Positions 24,249 to 36,197 of a DNA stretch of 64,000 nt are shown here, piece after piece; position 1 is the stretch's first letter; each line of letters starts with the position of its first letter. The DNA lies in contig PDUO01000063.1 in the NCBI GenBank assembly GCA_003008705.1, forward strand, positions 161,690 to 225,689, read 5' to 3'. The position numbers and the translations under genes were made by a program. The stretch comes from Pezicula radicicola (Eukaryota > Ascomycota > Leotiomycetes > Helotiales > Dermateaceae). The notes beneath the pieces are model-generated. The model was not told where the DNA came from, ran no database searches, and saw only the letters and a list, made by a program, of their open reading frames with translations.

Positions 24249-25337
24249 ATGTGTGTTGAAAATGTTTTCTACGACGAGTACCCTGACGGGAAACTCGTTG
24301 AGTTCAGGAGACTGGAGATTTGCCAATACGGTCAACCATCTCGACCTTGCTTTAACCTCACTATACTTGAGAATCCTACACGATATATCCGATACGGAGA
24401 GCTCACCACCCAGGCCATGTTATCTCAACCAACTCCCCTCCATCCACGAGCACCTCATACACCACCAAGATCACCACATCGTCGTTCAGGATCAGACCAC
24501 CGAAATTCTGGAGAATATACTTCCGATGAGGGTCGTCGACCAAGACGAAACAGTGGCCTTGCGGCCCTACTAAATGGCAAAAAACTTCGTCAACATCGCA
24601 AGGAACGCATAGTAATTGTCGAGAGCCCTCCTACTCCCCGGACGCCACCAATGCACTCAGGCCAATTCCCACAAGTTCTGACGGCGCCTTCATCACCATC
24701 AACACCACCTTACGTTGTTGACTCTCCAATTGGAAGAGGCCGGCCAATCATTGTTGATGAGCGACCACTGAGGCGCGAGCGTGCTCCCTCAGCCAGTGCC
24801 GTGGTAGGGGAGCGTCTTCCTACCACAAGAGCACGATCGCAATCCTTTAGCGAGCGTGTCGGCCGGCGCCTCGAGGAAGAGGACCGTGAAGACCGAGAGA
24901 GAGAAGAGCGACGAAGGAGGAGGAAAGAGCGGGAGGCAAGAGAAGCTGAGCGGGACGTGGAGAGACGCCTAGCTGAGCGCATTGCCCTGCAGAATGAGGA
25001 AATTCTCAGAAGGCCAGCGGTTCCAATGCCACCAAGACGCCTTAGCGAGAGAGAGTACTTGAGACCTGTTATTGACCAGTCTGGAGTCCTCCAAACTGCG
25101 ATGGGGAATCTGACCTTGGACGATAGAGTTGCAGAGCTGGCTGCCGAGAGACGACGGAGAGAGGAGCGAGAGGCTTTGATTCGGGCCAGGATGACGGCCG
25201 AGAAACTAGCTGAGGAAGAGGAAGCTTTGAAGCAGCGATTGAAGGAACGGCAACAACCCAATCGGCGCTTTTCTGTTGGGCCTGGTCATAGACGGCATCG
25301 TGTTCTTTATGATGATGGAGTTTATCGCTGGGAATGA
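24249..25337 (+). CDS. Conserved fungal hypothetical protein, Arg/Glu-rich coiled coil
   Basis: Single exon of 362 residues. It opens with MCVENVFYDEYPDGKLVEFR, a start seen in a widespread family of unstudied Pezizomycotina proteins that begin with a short Cys-bearing head. Residues 55-190 are Pro/Ser/Arg-rich and probably disordered, with repeated SPxTPRTPP-like sites fit for proline-directed kinases. Residues 195-245 and 285-340 are dense in Glu and Arg (EEDREDREREERRRRRKERE) and should form long charged helices or coiled coils. No enzyme motif is visible. The role is unknown; regulation by phosphorylation is only a guess. The upstream region is unusually long and rich in simple repeats. 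Confidence 0.75.
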   Translation: MCVENVFYDEYPDGKLVEFRRLEICQYGQPSRPCFNLTILENPTRYIRYGELTTQAMLSQPTPLHPRAPHTPPRSPHRRSGSDHRNSGEYTSDEGRRPRRNSGLAALLNGKKLRQHRKERIVIVESPPTPRTPPMHSGQFPQVLTAPSSPSTPPYVVDSPIGRGRPIIVDERPLRRERAPSASAVVGERLPTTRARSQSFSERVGRRLEEEDREDREREERRRRRKEREAREAERDVERRLAERIALQNEEILRRPAVPMPPRRLSEREYLRPVIDQSGVLQTAMGNLTLDDRVAELAAERRRREEREALIRARMTAEKLAEEEEALKQRLKERQQPNRRFSVGPGHRRHRVLYDDGVYRWE

Positions 25338-25403
25338 ATTTATTAGGTAGTTGGATAGTTAGACACAAATATGAAAACACATTTTCTTGAAAAGAATACC
25401 CTC

Positions 25404-26623
25404 TCAGATCTCTACCAATATCTTGACATGCTCTTCCTTATGATGGATCAACTGTTTAAATCCATCTTCCACCACATTTTCTAAGGCGATCTTTCGTGTT
25501 ATCATGTCGCCCGGCTTCATCGCCCCTACTAACAGTTAGCGACATTTGTCCTTTCATACAACAGTCCACAGAAAGAGCACATACCAGATGCAATCGCAGC
25601 AATAACATCCTTAAAGTCCTGCCTTACATATCCCAAACAAGCAACATACTTCCCCTCCTTAAAAACCAAATCATTCGGCTGAAACGGAACAGGCTTCTCC
25701 CAAATAGCAACATTAACAACCGATCCTCTAGCCTTAATAGCCAAACAAGCAGCCTTCAATCCTACAGCGACGCCTGCACAATCAAAAACAATATCTACAC
25801 CATCTCCATCAGTCATCTTCTTAACCTCAGAAACGACATCATCCTTCGTCGGATCTAAAACGGCATCGGCTCCAAAATGAATTGCGAATTTCTGACGGCT
25901 GGCTGAGAGTTCAGAGACGATTATCTTGCCACAACCTTGGGCCCGTAGTGCGAGGATTACAGCTATGCCAATGGGTCCTCCGCCCAGAATTAGGATGGAG
26001 GAGGTGGGTTTGAGAGGGCTTTGGGCTACGGCATGCCAACCAACAGAAAGTGGTTCTACAAGAGCTCCGATATCGAGGGGGATATTAGCAGGAAGTGGCA
26101 GAGCGGATGTAGCATTGACTGTTATTGCATCGGCTAGACCACCACCGAAGCCTGATAGTCCGATAAAGCCGCCGTTGTAGCACACATTCTCTAGGCCTGA
26201 GTGGCAGGCTGAACAAGTCCCGTCTGCTATAGTCGGTTGGACAGCTACATGCTGGCCGGGTTGAAAGTCGGTTACTCCCGGGCCGACTTCTGTGACGGTG
26301 CCACTGAATTCATGTCTATTATTGCTGTGTCAGAAAAAAGAAATTCAAGAGGGGTTTGACGTTTCTGTACCCAAATGTCACGGGGATTGTTTCTTTCGTG
26401 ACGGGATGTGGTGATGTCGGGGCAAAGGTTGGGCCTCCAAGGAATTCATGTAAATCTGGAGAGTATTTGAGTCTCTCGTCACTAAAGAAGATAGACATCA
26501 CTTACCAGTACCGCAAATACCGACGAATGCAGGCTTGATCTTGACCTGTCCCTCTCCACATACAGGTTCATCTATTTCCTCCACCCGAATGTCCTCCATT
26601 CCGTAATAGCGTGCTGCTCGCAT
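25404..26623 (-). CDS. 2,3-butanediol dehydrogenase-like zinc alcohol dehydrogenase
   Basis: Minus-strand exons: 26623-26506, 26455-26371, 26315-25585 and 25525-25404, all joining in frame, about 351 residues. The N-terminal GroES-like half has the catalytic zinc site in GICGTDLHEF and GHEFSG. A Cys cluster in DGTCSACHSGLENVC stands where the structural zinc binds. The Rossmann half has LILGGGPIGIAV for NAD(H). The pattern matches fungal (R,R)-butanediol dehydrogenases, which interconvert acetoin, diacetyl and 2,3-butanediol. A tandem acceptor (TAGTAG) before the last exon could add one Val. It is divergent from an acetolactate-synthase-like gene, 579 bp away, which supports the acetoin/butanediol assignment over other polyol dehydrogenases. 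Confidence 0.87.
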
Positions 26624-27202
26624 ACTGGTGAGGAAGAAGCTTGAGATCCTTATCAAGAAAACACTCTAAAAATTTGGCCACAAATTCTTTGAAAGAGACA
26701 CGTAGTACGTATATATATATATATCTCTCTCTACGGAGGTGAGGTGATCACAGCTGGGGTGCCGATGGTGATTATATGTCAGACCACTGACTACTGTCTG
26801 CCGTGCCTCAACCAGGCCAGCACTCTTTTCGCCGTGCCCTTCCAGTTATCCGGTAAATTAGGCCTGCTTCCATTATAAGAAGCTCACTAGACGGGGAGGA
26901 ATGCCGAGAGTACAGTACTGTATTGTTGGATTTCTTGGCAACCCCGCGCTTGCTCTTGCTCTGCTTCTTTTCTGCCCAAACGTAATTGTTAAACCCGAAC
27001 TAGAAGCCGATGGCGGGGTAACCCTTATTTATTGTTCATCACCATAGAGTAACTATCGTTCGTCGCTATATATGTCTGCTATTCTGCACTAAACACAATA
27101 ATCTCCAAGCTTGTAACCTCTCACCAGGCATCTTCAATATCCAATCTCTCTATTTGCCAAGCTGGAAGTAAAATTAAAAGAACAAGAGGTCCTTCTGCAG
27201 TC
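26624..27202. promoter_or_regulatory. shared divergent promoter, butanediol dehydrogenase / ThDP enzyme
   Basis: 579 bp between two divergent start codons. It contains an (AT)n-(CT)n microsatellite at 26709-26732, AGCACTC-type GC-richer DNA in the middle, and CT-rich leaders. No ORF was seen. Shared control of the two genes is likely from the layout, but no specific operator was recognised. Confidence 0.5.
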
Positions 27203-29568
27203 ATGTATACAACATCCTTTGCCTTTTTCGAGGCACTATGGGTAAGTCATCCCGCGTTCCACAACACTTGGGCAGTGCTAAGATCATGACAGGAAGCCGG
27301 CGTTACACACTGCTTTGTGAATTTGGGCTCCGATCACCCTAGGTACAAATGACTCCTGCGGTGTTAGATTTGTGTCTACCGGAGCATTGGCTGACTTTCA
27401 AAAGTGTGATTGAGGCCATGGTTCAACAGAAAAATCGACAGAAGAAATGTCCACGTATCATTACTTGTCCAAATGAAGTAAGCTTTGTCCTTCCAGTGTC
27501 CATTGCCAACTAACCTCTTCTCCAGATGGTTGCCTTGTCCATGGCAGACGGGTGAGAGGTGACAGCGATTTCATTTCTTCAAACTCAGCTAATTCCACTC
27601 TAGATATGCTCGTTTGACCAGAAAGCCTCAATGTGTCATCGTGCACGTGAGTAATAAGAAACCCTAAGGACAACGAGTGGTTGGTTACTAATACACAACA
27701 GGTTGATGTGGGCACACAAGGTCTCGGTGCAGCAGTAAGCTATATACTTTGGTTCCGCTAGGTTGAGCCTTTACTGACACATATAACTCAGGTTCACAAT
27801 GCCTCCACTGGAAGAGCTCCAGTTTTGATCTTTGCTGGTCTTTCTCCATACACAATAGAAGGAGAAATGCGAGGATCGCGTACTGAATACATCCACTGGA
27901 TACAAGATGTGCCTGACCAGAAGTTAATTCTTGGACAGTACTGCAGATATGCTGCAGAGATCAAGTCAGGCAAGAATGTCAAGCAAATGGTTAACCGTGC
28001 CTTGCAATTTGCGACAAGCGATCCCGCCGGGCCAGTTTATCTATGTGGCGCTAGAGAAGTTATGGAAGAGGACTTGACACCATATCAGCTCGAACAGGCT
28101 CATTGGAATCCCGTGGAACCAGCAGGTCTATCCGAAAATTCTGTGTCGACAATAGCAGAAGCTCTAAGTCAGTGTTACCAAGTTCTCGCGCGTATTTCTA
28201 GCTAACATAGGAGTTGTCGTTGTTTTTAGTTGCCGCAAAGGAGCCACTGATAATCACCGGGTACAGTGGACGAAATCATGCAGCTGTACCTGAACTAGTC
28301 AAGCTTACAGAGCTGGTTAAAGGCTTGCGCGTTCTTGATACTGGAGGAAGTGATATGTGCTTCCCTGCAGATCACCGAGCCTGGCTGGGCCTTCGATATG
28401 GTATTGATGCGTCGGTCAAGAGCGCAGATGTCATTGTCGTGATCGACTGCGACGTACCATGGATCAATACACAATGCCATCCTTTGAATACTGCCAAAAT
28501 TTTCCACATTGATGTGGATCCTCTCAAGCAGCTAATGGTCGGTACCTTGAACGCTTCTACAAAGTAGAGTCTAACAAGTTTACGCTAGCCTGTTTTTTAC
28601 CTCGCAGCTGAAGCTCGATATCGAGCAGACAGCTTTACTGCTATAAAGCAACTGAATAATTATTTATCCACAGCTGAGATATCAAAGAAACTTGGGGCAG
28701 AATCTTTTACCAACAAATGGAACGCTCTTGCTGAAGCTCATTCAAAGCGGCTATCTGCTATTGCCGGTCTAGCTAAGCCACATGAAGATGGGTAAGCAGC
28801 CGACCTTTATAATCACAATGGAAGCTCTATTTGCTCACCGCCTGATTCTCTAGGACGTTCGGCACTGCTTTCCTCTGCAGCACACTTCGGAAGCTTGTGC
28901 CAAAAGACACCATCTGGGTGAGAACATCCTTGAAAACTTCTCCCACTTCTATAGTGGAACTGACTCAGATAGGCAATTGAAGCAGTAACACAAACAGCAT
29001 TCGTTGCAGATGCTGTACAAGCAACTTTACCAGGGACCTGGATTAACTGTGGCGGAGGCGGACTAGGATGGAGTGGAGGTGGAGCTTTGGGAATCAAGCT
29101 TGCTACAGAGTATGAAAACGGTCCTGGCAAAGGTGCATTCGTTGTCCAGATTGTCGGCGATGGAACATTCCTATTCTCTGTACCTGGCAGTGTCTATTGG
29201 ATCTCCCAGAGATACAAGATTCCAGTGCTAACCATTGTCTTGAACAACAAAGGTACCTAGTTTTGACTCGTCGCTTAACTAAAGACTCGCTAACGAGATT
29301 GATAGGCTGGAACGCCCCGAGAAAGTCATTACTGCTCGTACATCCTGATGGAGAGGGATCAAAGGCTACAAATGAGGAACTAAACATCTCATTCGATGGC
29401 CCAATTCCAGACTATGCCGGCATTGCAAAAGCAGCCTCGGGTGGGAATATTTTCGGAGAGAAAGTTTCAAAGGCGTCTGAACTAGAGGATGTTTTAAAGC
29501 GAGCTGTAGAGTCTGTCAAGAACGGCACAACGGCTGTTGTTGATGCAGTTGTTGTATTGGCATCGTAG
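27203..29568 (+). CDS. Acetolactate synthase-like thiamine diphosphate enzyme
   Basis: Twelve exons, the first six very short: 27203-27241, 27293-27342, 27405-27477, 27526-27551, 27604-27646, about 27702-27734, 27792-28167, 28230-28537, 28589-28791, 28854-28917, 28973-29252 and 29306-29568. They sum to about 585 residues. The N-terminal ThDP domain has NLGSDHP, the activating Glu in CPNE, and MADGYARLTR. The middle domain follows, and the C-terminal domain has the cofactor motif GDGTFLFSVPGSVYW ending in LNNKG. It resembles the fungal acetolactate synthase-like/TPP-requiring family rather than mitochondrial Ilv2, and no presequence is visible. The reaction is probably condensation or decarboxylation of a 2-oxoacid such as pyruvate. 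The exon 8 donor is ATG|GTCGGT, a weak site chosen because it alone restores VFYLAAEARYRADS. Confidence 0.87.
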
Positions 29569-30332
29569 GAGAGTAAACTGGTGATACCAGAGCATACATA
29601 GGATAGAATATATCTGTCGCTAAAAAAAAACAGAGCTTCTCTTCTCTTTGAATCAGAATAGATATTCTTCCTAGGAGCAAATTTCAACAATATTCATGCT
29701 TTTGACGTTGTTTTTTCACGTAAGACCGGGTTTCTCTTCGACTCTACCCGCGACTATCGCGCTTCATGCTACTCTTACAACCCACTTCCGTCTTCTTCAG
29801 TATGACTGACACCTTACGGAATAGCTACTATAGCTGCTAGTCACCACCTAAACCCTGCCCGGAATTTTAGTCCTATTATTAGGCATTAATATAGGTAGCT
29901 GAACTTGGCATTACGATCGGTACACAGGACTCCGTACAGTATCGTATAATCGGGTATGTCTTTAACCCGGTTTCCAACGGCGGTGAAATATCTTCTCAAA
30001 CTAGAGCAACACTGGTGACGGATATTTCTTGAGGCAGGTGCGGCTGTATCTAGATTCTCTCGTGTATAGTATACCGAAATGAACGTGAAGCAGGAGATAG
30101 GTGACTTGAAAGCGCAAAAAGTGTTTTAAATAGTCTTCTTGTACATGCTTTTGAGAGAACAGCTTTTGCTAGGCGAGTATCAGGCAGACCAGAGGTTTTT
30201 GCTTTCAACAAAGCAATCCTTTCGATGCTTAAGTAAACCATATATTAGGTAGATGCACTTGCACATTTATCACATCTCAAGTAATTCTTCGATTTGTAAA
30301 GTGTCTTGTTTTGGTCCCTCAAACTTATCATT
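29569..30332. other. convergent intergenic region
   Basis: Between the 3' ends of the ThDP enzyme gene and the aminopeptidase gene. No gene or repeat was recognised. Confidence 0.45.
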
Positions 30333-32340
30333 CTATGAACCATTGATAAGTTTTAACATCTCATTGACATCCTTCACAGCTGTTGTCAAGTTTTCGTATC
30401 CGTTCTTCGTAATGAGGATGTTATCCTCAATTCTTACTCCTCCAACATTCTAGGATTACTATGTCAGTATCTTTACAGTGAAAATAGCGCATTCAGATAT
30501 TAAATCGGTATAAAACGAGTTCTTTTTGGAAAGATTGAAAAGGATGCTATATATTGACTGAATCAAACAGACGTTCGGGGATGAGGGGACAAAAAAAGGG
30601 TCAACCTTACCCAGTATTTGTTCAGCACATCGGCATTGATGTATGCAGCGTGGACCGGATCTTGAAGATATGGTTCAATGATAAAGCGGCAGAAATAAAT
30701 CTATACATTGTCAGCATGTTGTGTTACTCGTAGTAGATTGCAGCTTACTCCAGGCTCAACTGTGATGATACTACCGGCAGGAAGCTTTCCCCTCACTCTC
30801 AGATATCGGAACATTGTATCCTTATCGTCGTAGTTAGGATGTCCACCGGTGTCATGCGTATCCATGCCAAGGTAGTGGCCGAGACCATGTGGGAAGAAAG
30901 CTACGCTTGTTCTACTCTTGAGAATATCTTCCTTGCTGCCTTGCAAAATACCAAGGTTAAGCAACCCTTCAATTGCGATCTTGTGTGCTTCGAGATGTAC
31001 GTCGTCCCAAAGAACACCTTCTGTAAGCATGCTAATGCAGACGTCTTGCATCTTGAGAACAATATCATAAATTGCTCTAGATTCTGTGCTGAACTTTCCA
31101 TTGATTGGAAATGTTCGAGTCTAGCGCATATTAGCATAAACTATGAGGCTACCTTCAAGGAAAACTCACAATGTCAGATGCATAGCATTGGTATTCTCCA
31201 CCGGCATCCAGAAGCAAATTCAACTTCCCTTCAAGTGGCTCATAGTTCTTCATGTAATGTAAGGTTGCGGCTGCCGTTCCACTGGCGACGATGCTATGGT
31301 CTTCAGCATATTAGTATTTAGTTTACCTTAAATGGCAACAACAAGAGTTATAAGACATGTTCCCAGAGAGAATAAAACAGTGTTTCAAAGGTACGGGAAC
31401 AAAAGAAATACGTTGCTCACATGCTTGCTCCCTCGCACCGTGAGAAATACATCTCTCAATGAACAGGCCCTCAAGCTCCCTTTCATTCTTTGCCTGCTTA
31501 ACTGCTTTCAAGACAGCAGTATGAGCGATTGTCGAAATGGCATTTGCTTTCTTCGTAAGGGCAATCTCATATTCGTCTTTGCAAACCCGGCACTCCTCAA
31601 TTGCTTCTTTCAATAACGTGAAGTCTTTGTCCTCAAAGGCGAGGAAGGTGATGTGATTGGAGACCTGATTATTGATAGCCCACACCTTTGTCTTGATTTT
31701 CGAAGCCGCAAGGGCAGAGTTGACTTCGTCTGTGGTCTGCACTTGGTCGACATCATATAGAGAGAGGGCTTGTGACTCGGAGACGGGAAGGCCGGTCCAG
31801 ATCACAGATTCAGCGTCGACAGGTGGAATGTAGAGCGTAGACTTCTCAGTCGCGATGTCGTAGGAGTAATATGAATCGGGAAGGTCACATCCTGTCATGT
31901 AATAGAAAAATCGTCGCTGTCTACGATCCAAAGAGATCAGTAGGTCGACAGAACTAGGGCAGTTGGGTATGTTACCGGAATGGCATGGCCTCATCGTTGT
32001 CCTCAATCATCTTGGTCTTCTGGCTCTCCAGATACAAAACACCCGTGGCATCTGGATTCTTCTTCTTGATGTAGTCCACAACCCGTTTGGCATGAGCCTT
32101 GGCGGGGTATTTGCCCGCAAGGATAGTTTCTACTGATGCCATCTTGCTAGATTTCGACAGAAACTTTGTCTCTGTGGTAATTTGCCTACCTCGTACAGCT
32201 CTGCTGAGGCTCTCCTGAGTTCCAATATGTTTTCTGTGCGAAAGACTGAGGTGTTGTTGTGCAGCAGGTGATCTTATCGGGAAGGTCAATTGGCGGAGTG
32301 GTGGGGTAACAGTTCCGTAGAGGGCCCTCCGAAGAACCAT
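30333..32340 (-). CDS. pepP: Xaa-Pro aminopeptidase, PEPP type (M24B)
   Basis: Minus-strand exons 32340-31976, 31920-31421, 31300-31170, 31120-30749, 30700-30611 and 30449-30333. From the first ATG this gives 524 residues; from the internal ATG at 32142 ([17 protein letters not shown]) it gives 458, the normal PEPP length. The M24 dimetal ligands are all present: [20 protein letters not shown] (both Asp), [13 protein letters not shown] (His), ITVEPGIY (Glu) and GGVRIEDN (Glu). It removes N-terminal residues that precede proline. The extra 66 residues are Arg/Ser-rich with almost no acidic residues, like a mitochondrial presequence, so two start codons may yield mitochondrial and cytosolic forms. 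Exon 3 uses an AAG acceptor after TACTAAT. Confidence 0.9.
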
Positions 32341-32911
32341 GTCGGAACGAGACTACTGGCAAGCCTCAATCACTGAGTAATTGAGTGTGCCAATGGCAAT
32401 GGGCATGGTGTTAATAACACGTATTTATTGTGAGGCACGCTGGCTGGCTACTCAAATTTGCAAACCAATCTCGATAGCACGGACATAGGCCGCAGATAAT
32501 GATTATTCGGATTGAGACTCGAGACTATTATGGTATTATGGTGGTGCCCTTGCACATTATTGCTTGCTCGAGTATTGCGAAGCAACCGTTAAATATTTAA
32601 CTGCTCAGAAGACCTCAATTGCGCCTGAGAATGCAACTTGTATAACCAGGGGTATCTACATCCAAAACTCCTTTCCTAATCCAAACTAATCATCCAAGCA
32701 TTGTCATACAGTAGATCTCTTTATCGGCATCAGCTCCTCATCTTCCTTTCGTTAACAGCAGCGCGTCTACACCTCTCCTCCCTTTTCCGGGCCACATATA
32801 TTGACCAACCCCACCACTTGTGTCCGGCGGTACATCATAGCTGTATGTGCCGTTTCGCCCGCGTGAGCGTTCTATTATAATTCTCCCAACACGAATAGTA
32901 TTTCGCTGCCA
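32341..32911. other. intergenic, PEPP promoter side
   Basis: 571 bp between the PEPP start and the cyclin 3' end. No gene was seen. A CT-rich stretch occurs at 32750-32800. Confidence 0.45.
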
Positions 32912-33967
32912 CTACGCATCTGCTGTGACCTCCATCACAGTCTCCTGGACATTAACTCTCCGCTTGGCTTTTCCTGGTAATTTAGGGACAAAATTGACCG
33001 ACCCTTGTAAAGATGAGATCTCTCTCAGGCTGATGGCATGCTCTAGGAGTTTCTCCTTCGTAGTCCTCAACTCAAAGTTTGTCAAGAAGCAAAAGCTGAT
33101 CTCCAATCTTCCTAATTCCCTTTCACTGACTCCTCCAACTTTCGAGAAGCGAGAATGTGGGTAGCTAAGGTCTTCGAGAGCTTTCATGGCGACTCGTAGA
33201 CCAGCAAGTATGAGCCGATGGCAATTTCGACGGGTGACAGGAATGGCGCGTTCCTCGACAGCGAGTTTGTGAATATAAAAACTTGTACAAAGATACACTG
33301 CTGTGGACATTGGGCAGAACTTGTGTATTCGCATTAAATAATCTTCGACAGATATAGGCGGAGGTTTCTTCGAATAGAACTTGCGTGTAATTGCACCGTG
33401 TTGCACATTCAAAGGTTCCGCATTGTCTCCAATAATAATATAAGGCTCCGCTGGTTTGACTTCTGGACTTCCTATTGGAGTCTTTCTGAAACTTACACCA
33501 TCGATATCTTCTGACCCTCCACTCGAATTCGAAGGTGTTTTCGGCCGTGCACGCAAAGGGCCAAAGTCTGTATATGAATTGCTTCGAGCAATGTTCTCTT
33601 TCTCCGCCTGCATCCCTCGCATATTCGGGGCAATGGAATCGTTCATTGGTGGCGTGGGGGGAACATCGCCCGTAATTCGTACTAGGGCCTCAATCCCAGC
33701 ACACAAAAGCTTGAGCGCTGTAATGGGCGTGATTGTGAAGACATCGAGGCTGCTCGGAGATGGAGGTGAGGTATCTGAATCGCTACCAGGTGTAACGGCG
33801 AGCCCTGCATCCGACGATGGATTCGGAGGAGGCGGGAGTATGAAGAAGGTATCGGCAGAATCATGTACGGAGGACGATTGTTGCTGTGGTTGTTGTTCGT
33901 GCTGTTGACTTGTTGATGAGGAGGCTCCTGGTGTATAGTTATCGATCACGGGCTCGTTTGAAGACAT
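32912..33967 (-). CDS. PHO80-like cyclin
   Basis: Single-exon minus-strand gene of 351 residues starting at the ATG at 33967. Residues 1-190 are low-complexity (Gln, Ser and Pro rich, with a PPPPPNPSSD run). The cyclin box spans about residues 200-305, with ISVEDYLMRIHKFCPMSTAV, IPVTRRNCHRLILAGLRVAM and the PHO80-family hallmark SYPHSRFSKVGGVSERELGR, followed by FCFLTNFEL. Family members bind a Pho85-type cyclin-dependent kinase and control phosphate response, glycogen metabolism or polarity. Whether this is the true PHO80 orthologue or a Pcl6/Pcl7 relative cannot be told from the sequence alone. Confidence 0.88.
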   Translation of the reverse strand: MSSNEPVIDNYTPGASSSTSQQHEQQPQQQSSSVHDSADTFFILPPPPNPSSDAGLAVTPGSDSDTSPPSPSSLDVFTITPITALKLLCAGIEALVRITGDVPPTPPMNDSIAPNMRGMQAEKENIARSNSYTDFGPLRARPKTPSNSSGGSEDIDGVSFRKTPIGSPEVKPAEPYIIIGDNAEPLNVQHGAITRKFYSKKPPPISVEDYLMRIHKFCPMSTAVYLCTSFYIHKLAVEERAIPVTRRNCHRLILAGLRVAMKALEDLSYPHSRFSKVGGVSERELGRLEISFCFLTNFELRTTKEKLLEHAISLREISSLQGSVNFVPKLPGKAKRRVNVQETVMEVTADA

Positions 33968-36197
33968 GACCGACGATGGCAGCTATCAATGGTGCTGCGG
34001 ATGGTGATGATGATATAGCAGCAATAGTAAATATATTGAGGGTTGCAAGCTTCAGACTTCAAATGTTAGAAGACTAGTTGGTGCTTCAGCCAGGGAGGCT
34101 TGATAGGTTGTCCGAAGGGCCAACACAGGCGCATAGTCGTCTCGTCTCGTCTTGTTGGTACGGGCGTCGGTGTTGAGAAAAGAAGGTTAGATCAGACGAC
34201 AGGCAAAGTTCTTTGCTGGCAGTGGATCAGACGAGGCGGATGGAGACGACATTTAAAGTAATCGTGGCGTGGACTCGGGACTATGGAGCTACGGAGCTAT
34301 GGAGGAGTATGATAGAGTTTCAGGTACCTTCAAGATTGCGAAGTGAGCGATTAGGTTACATGCAAGCATGGTGCCATTGCCATGGACTCTCATGGACTCA
34401 GGCTGATCTGGCGGCGTATCGGTGTATGGGGGAAGTTGTGAGGTACAGAGTAGGTCAACCGCCAAAGAGGCCGAGCAGAATGAGGTACTTCGTCACTGTC
34501 CGGTCTGCACGTGGACGAGCACAAGTACCAATCAAATAAGTACCTCGAGGAGAAAATGACTCGCCTTACTAAATAGAATCATCTGTCCACTGTGACTTGT
34601 CTCGGAAAAGGAAAAAGAAAAAAAATAGTGGCAGCAGTGCAGGCGAATGCGGCCCGATGAAAAGCAACAGCAGAGATATGGAGTACTGTACGAAGTAGAT
34701 TGTTGGTGGGGAACAACCTGTGGAGTACAGTGACTTACAAAGTACCTTTCGTATGTACACTAGCTTTTTACAGCCTCGAGTTGAGGGTTTGTTCTCGTAT
34801 CTCCCCAGGTCTTAGTACTTGTAGTGTTCAACGTAGCACTGTGGCGACTACGTGGGTACGGAAGTACTTTGTATAATTATTCCGGTGACTGGCGAAAAGT
34901 AACAAGATATTTGTAGGTTGTCAGGACCCGATGAGGCTGATTCTGTGGTTGCTATCTGTAGGTGGCTTGTGGGCTCACGGGGCCAAATCGAAAAGACTGC
35001 ATACCTTGGGATACTAGGCGCTGTTCGGGCTATCTCTTAGCCGGGTCTCTGTTTCTGGTGTCTTTACTACAATGCTATGTTCACCAGTGTCTGCTCATCC
35101 CATTCAGCAGCTCATTATTATCTTCGTTCACTTCAATAGTACTATGGCCCTTGTGGCACACCGCCACCGCCTTCTCCAAAATCATTTTGTTCTTTGAAAC
35201 ACCCGTCTCAAGAAACTATTACCGCCTATCATAACTCAGTCTTCTAGACTTATAAACTCAAACCTATCTTCTGTTAATCCTGCACCGCCGACCCGATTAG
35301 AACGGCGGCATGACGAAGATACCTCTTAACCCCTGCATCTGCATCACAGGAATCCATAGCGACATCCCGAGGTGCATCTCTTGGATTTTGCATAATACAT
35401 ACAAGTACTCGCTGGCTAGCTCAGCAGTAGAGATGCAGAAGTTAGAACAACAAGCAACTCTTCACTGGCTACTTGAGAACCAGAACAACTCACATGCCGC
35501 CCATGTCAAAAGTAGGGAATTCCGCATTTATCATTGCGATTGATGGATACCTCTGCTCCTGGAACTATCCTAGATGAGGGGGTTACTTCGTCTCCATTTG
35601 AGAGGATGGAAGGGGACACGTGGAAAGTTTAAACCTTGTTGGCAGCATTGCTATAGTGTTCAGTGTTGGCTGAAAACAGTTCATGTAATGCCGGTAACCA
35701 ATGGCTATGATACTACTGTATTACCCTAGAAGCTTTGAACATTAGGTTGGGAGCCGGTTGGTAGGTCCATGAACTGTGTGCCAGGTATTGTCTATGGCAG
35801 CAACTCCCATTCACAGAATGACAACCTTCCTGAAATGGAGTATTGCGGGACGTCGATTGTCTTCGTGGTTCGCATTAACTCGCTTTGGTGAGGACTTAGT
35901 TCCATGTACCAAGCATTAGAATAGGTTGAAAATGAGGCTAATTAGCCATCCAAAGCCTTGTGTTTCCTAAAACAAAGATTGGCTTCATGCGAAGAAATCT
36001 TGACAAATTTTTCCATACATACTGGTGAACTGACGCAAATTCCAACCACCATACTTCGCCTATTATGCAAATCCACAACTCCCAACACCATACCAGGTAT
36101 ATTTACGCCTTTAATTCTACTAAGCGACAACCATCGACACCAGAAATTGTTCGGCTGATATCACTTTTATATTAACGCCAACACACAAGTCCCTGTA
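33968..36197. other. long intergenic region, no gene seen
   Basis: 2.2 kb between the start of the cyclin gene and the 3' end of the Kre9-like gene. ORFs at 34213, 34962 and 35310 lack domain resemblance, and their codon use gives no support. The part next to 33968 is the cyclin promoter. No TIRs or long repeats were found. Confidence 0.45.

Noticed and set aside
24710..25261. 183-codon minus ORF, Ser/Arg-rich
   Set aside because: Antisense shadow of the Arg/Glu-rich exon at 24249-25337; composition follows from that gene.
34962..35234. 90-codon plus ORF with hydrophobic residues
   Set aside because: No homologue-like motif; hydrophobicity comes from CT-rich sequence.
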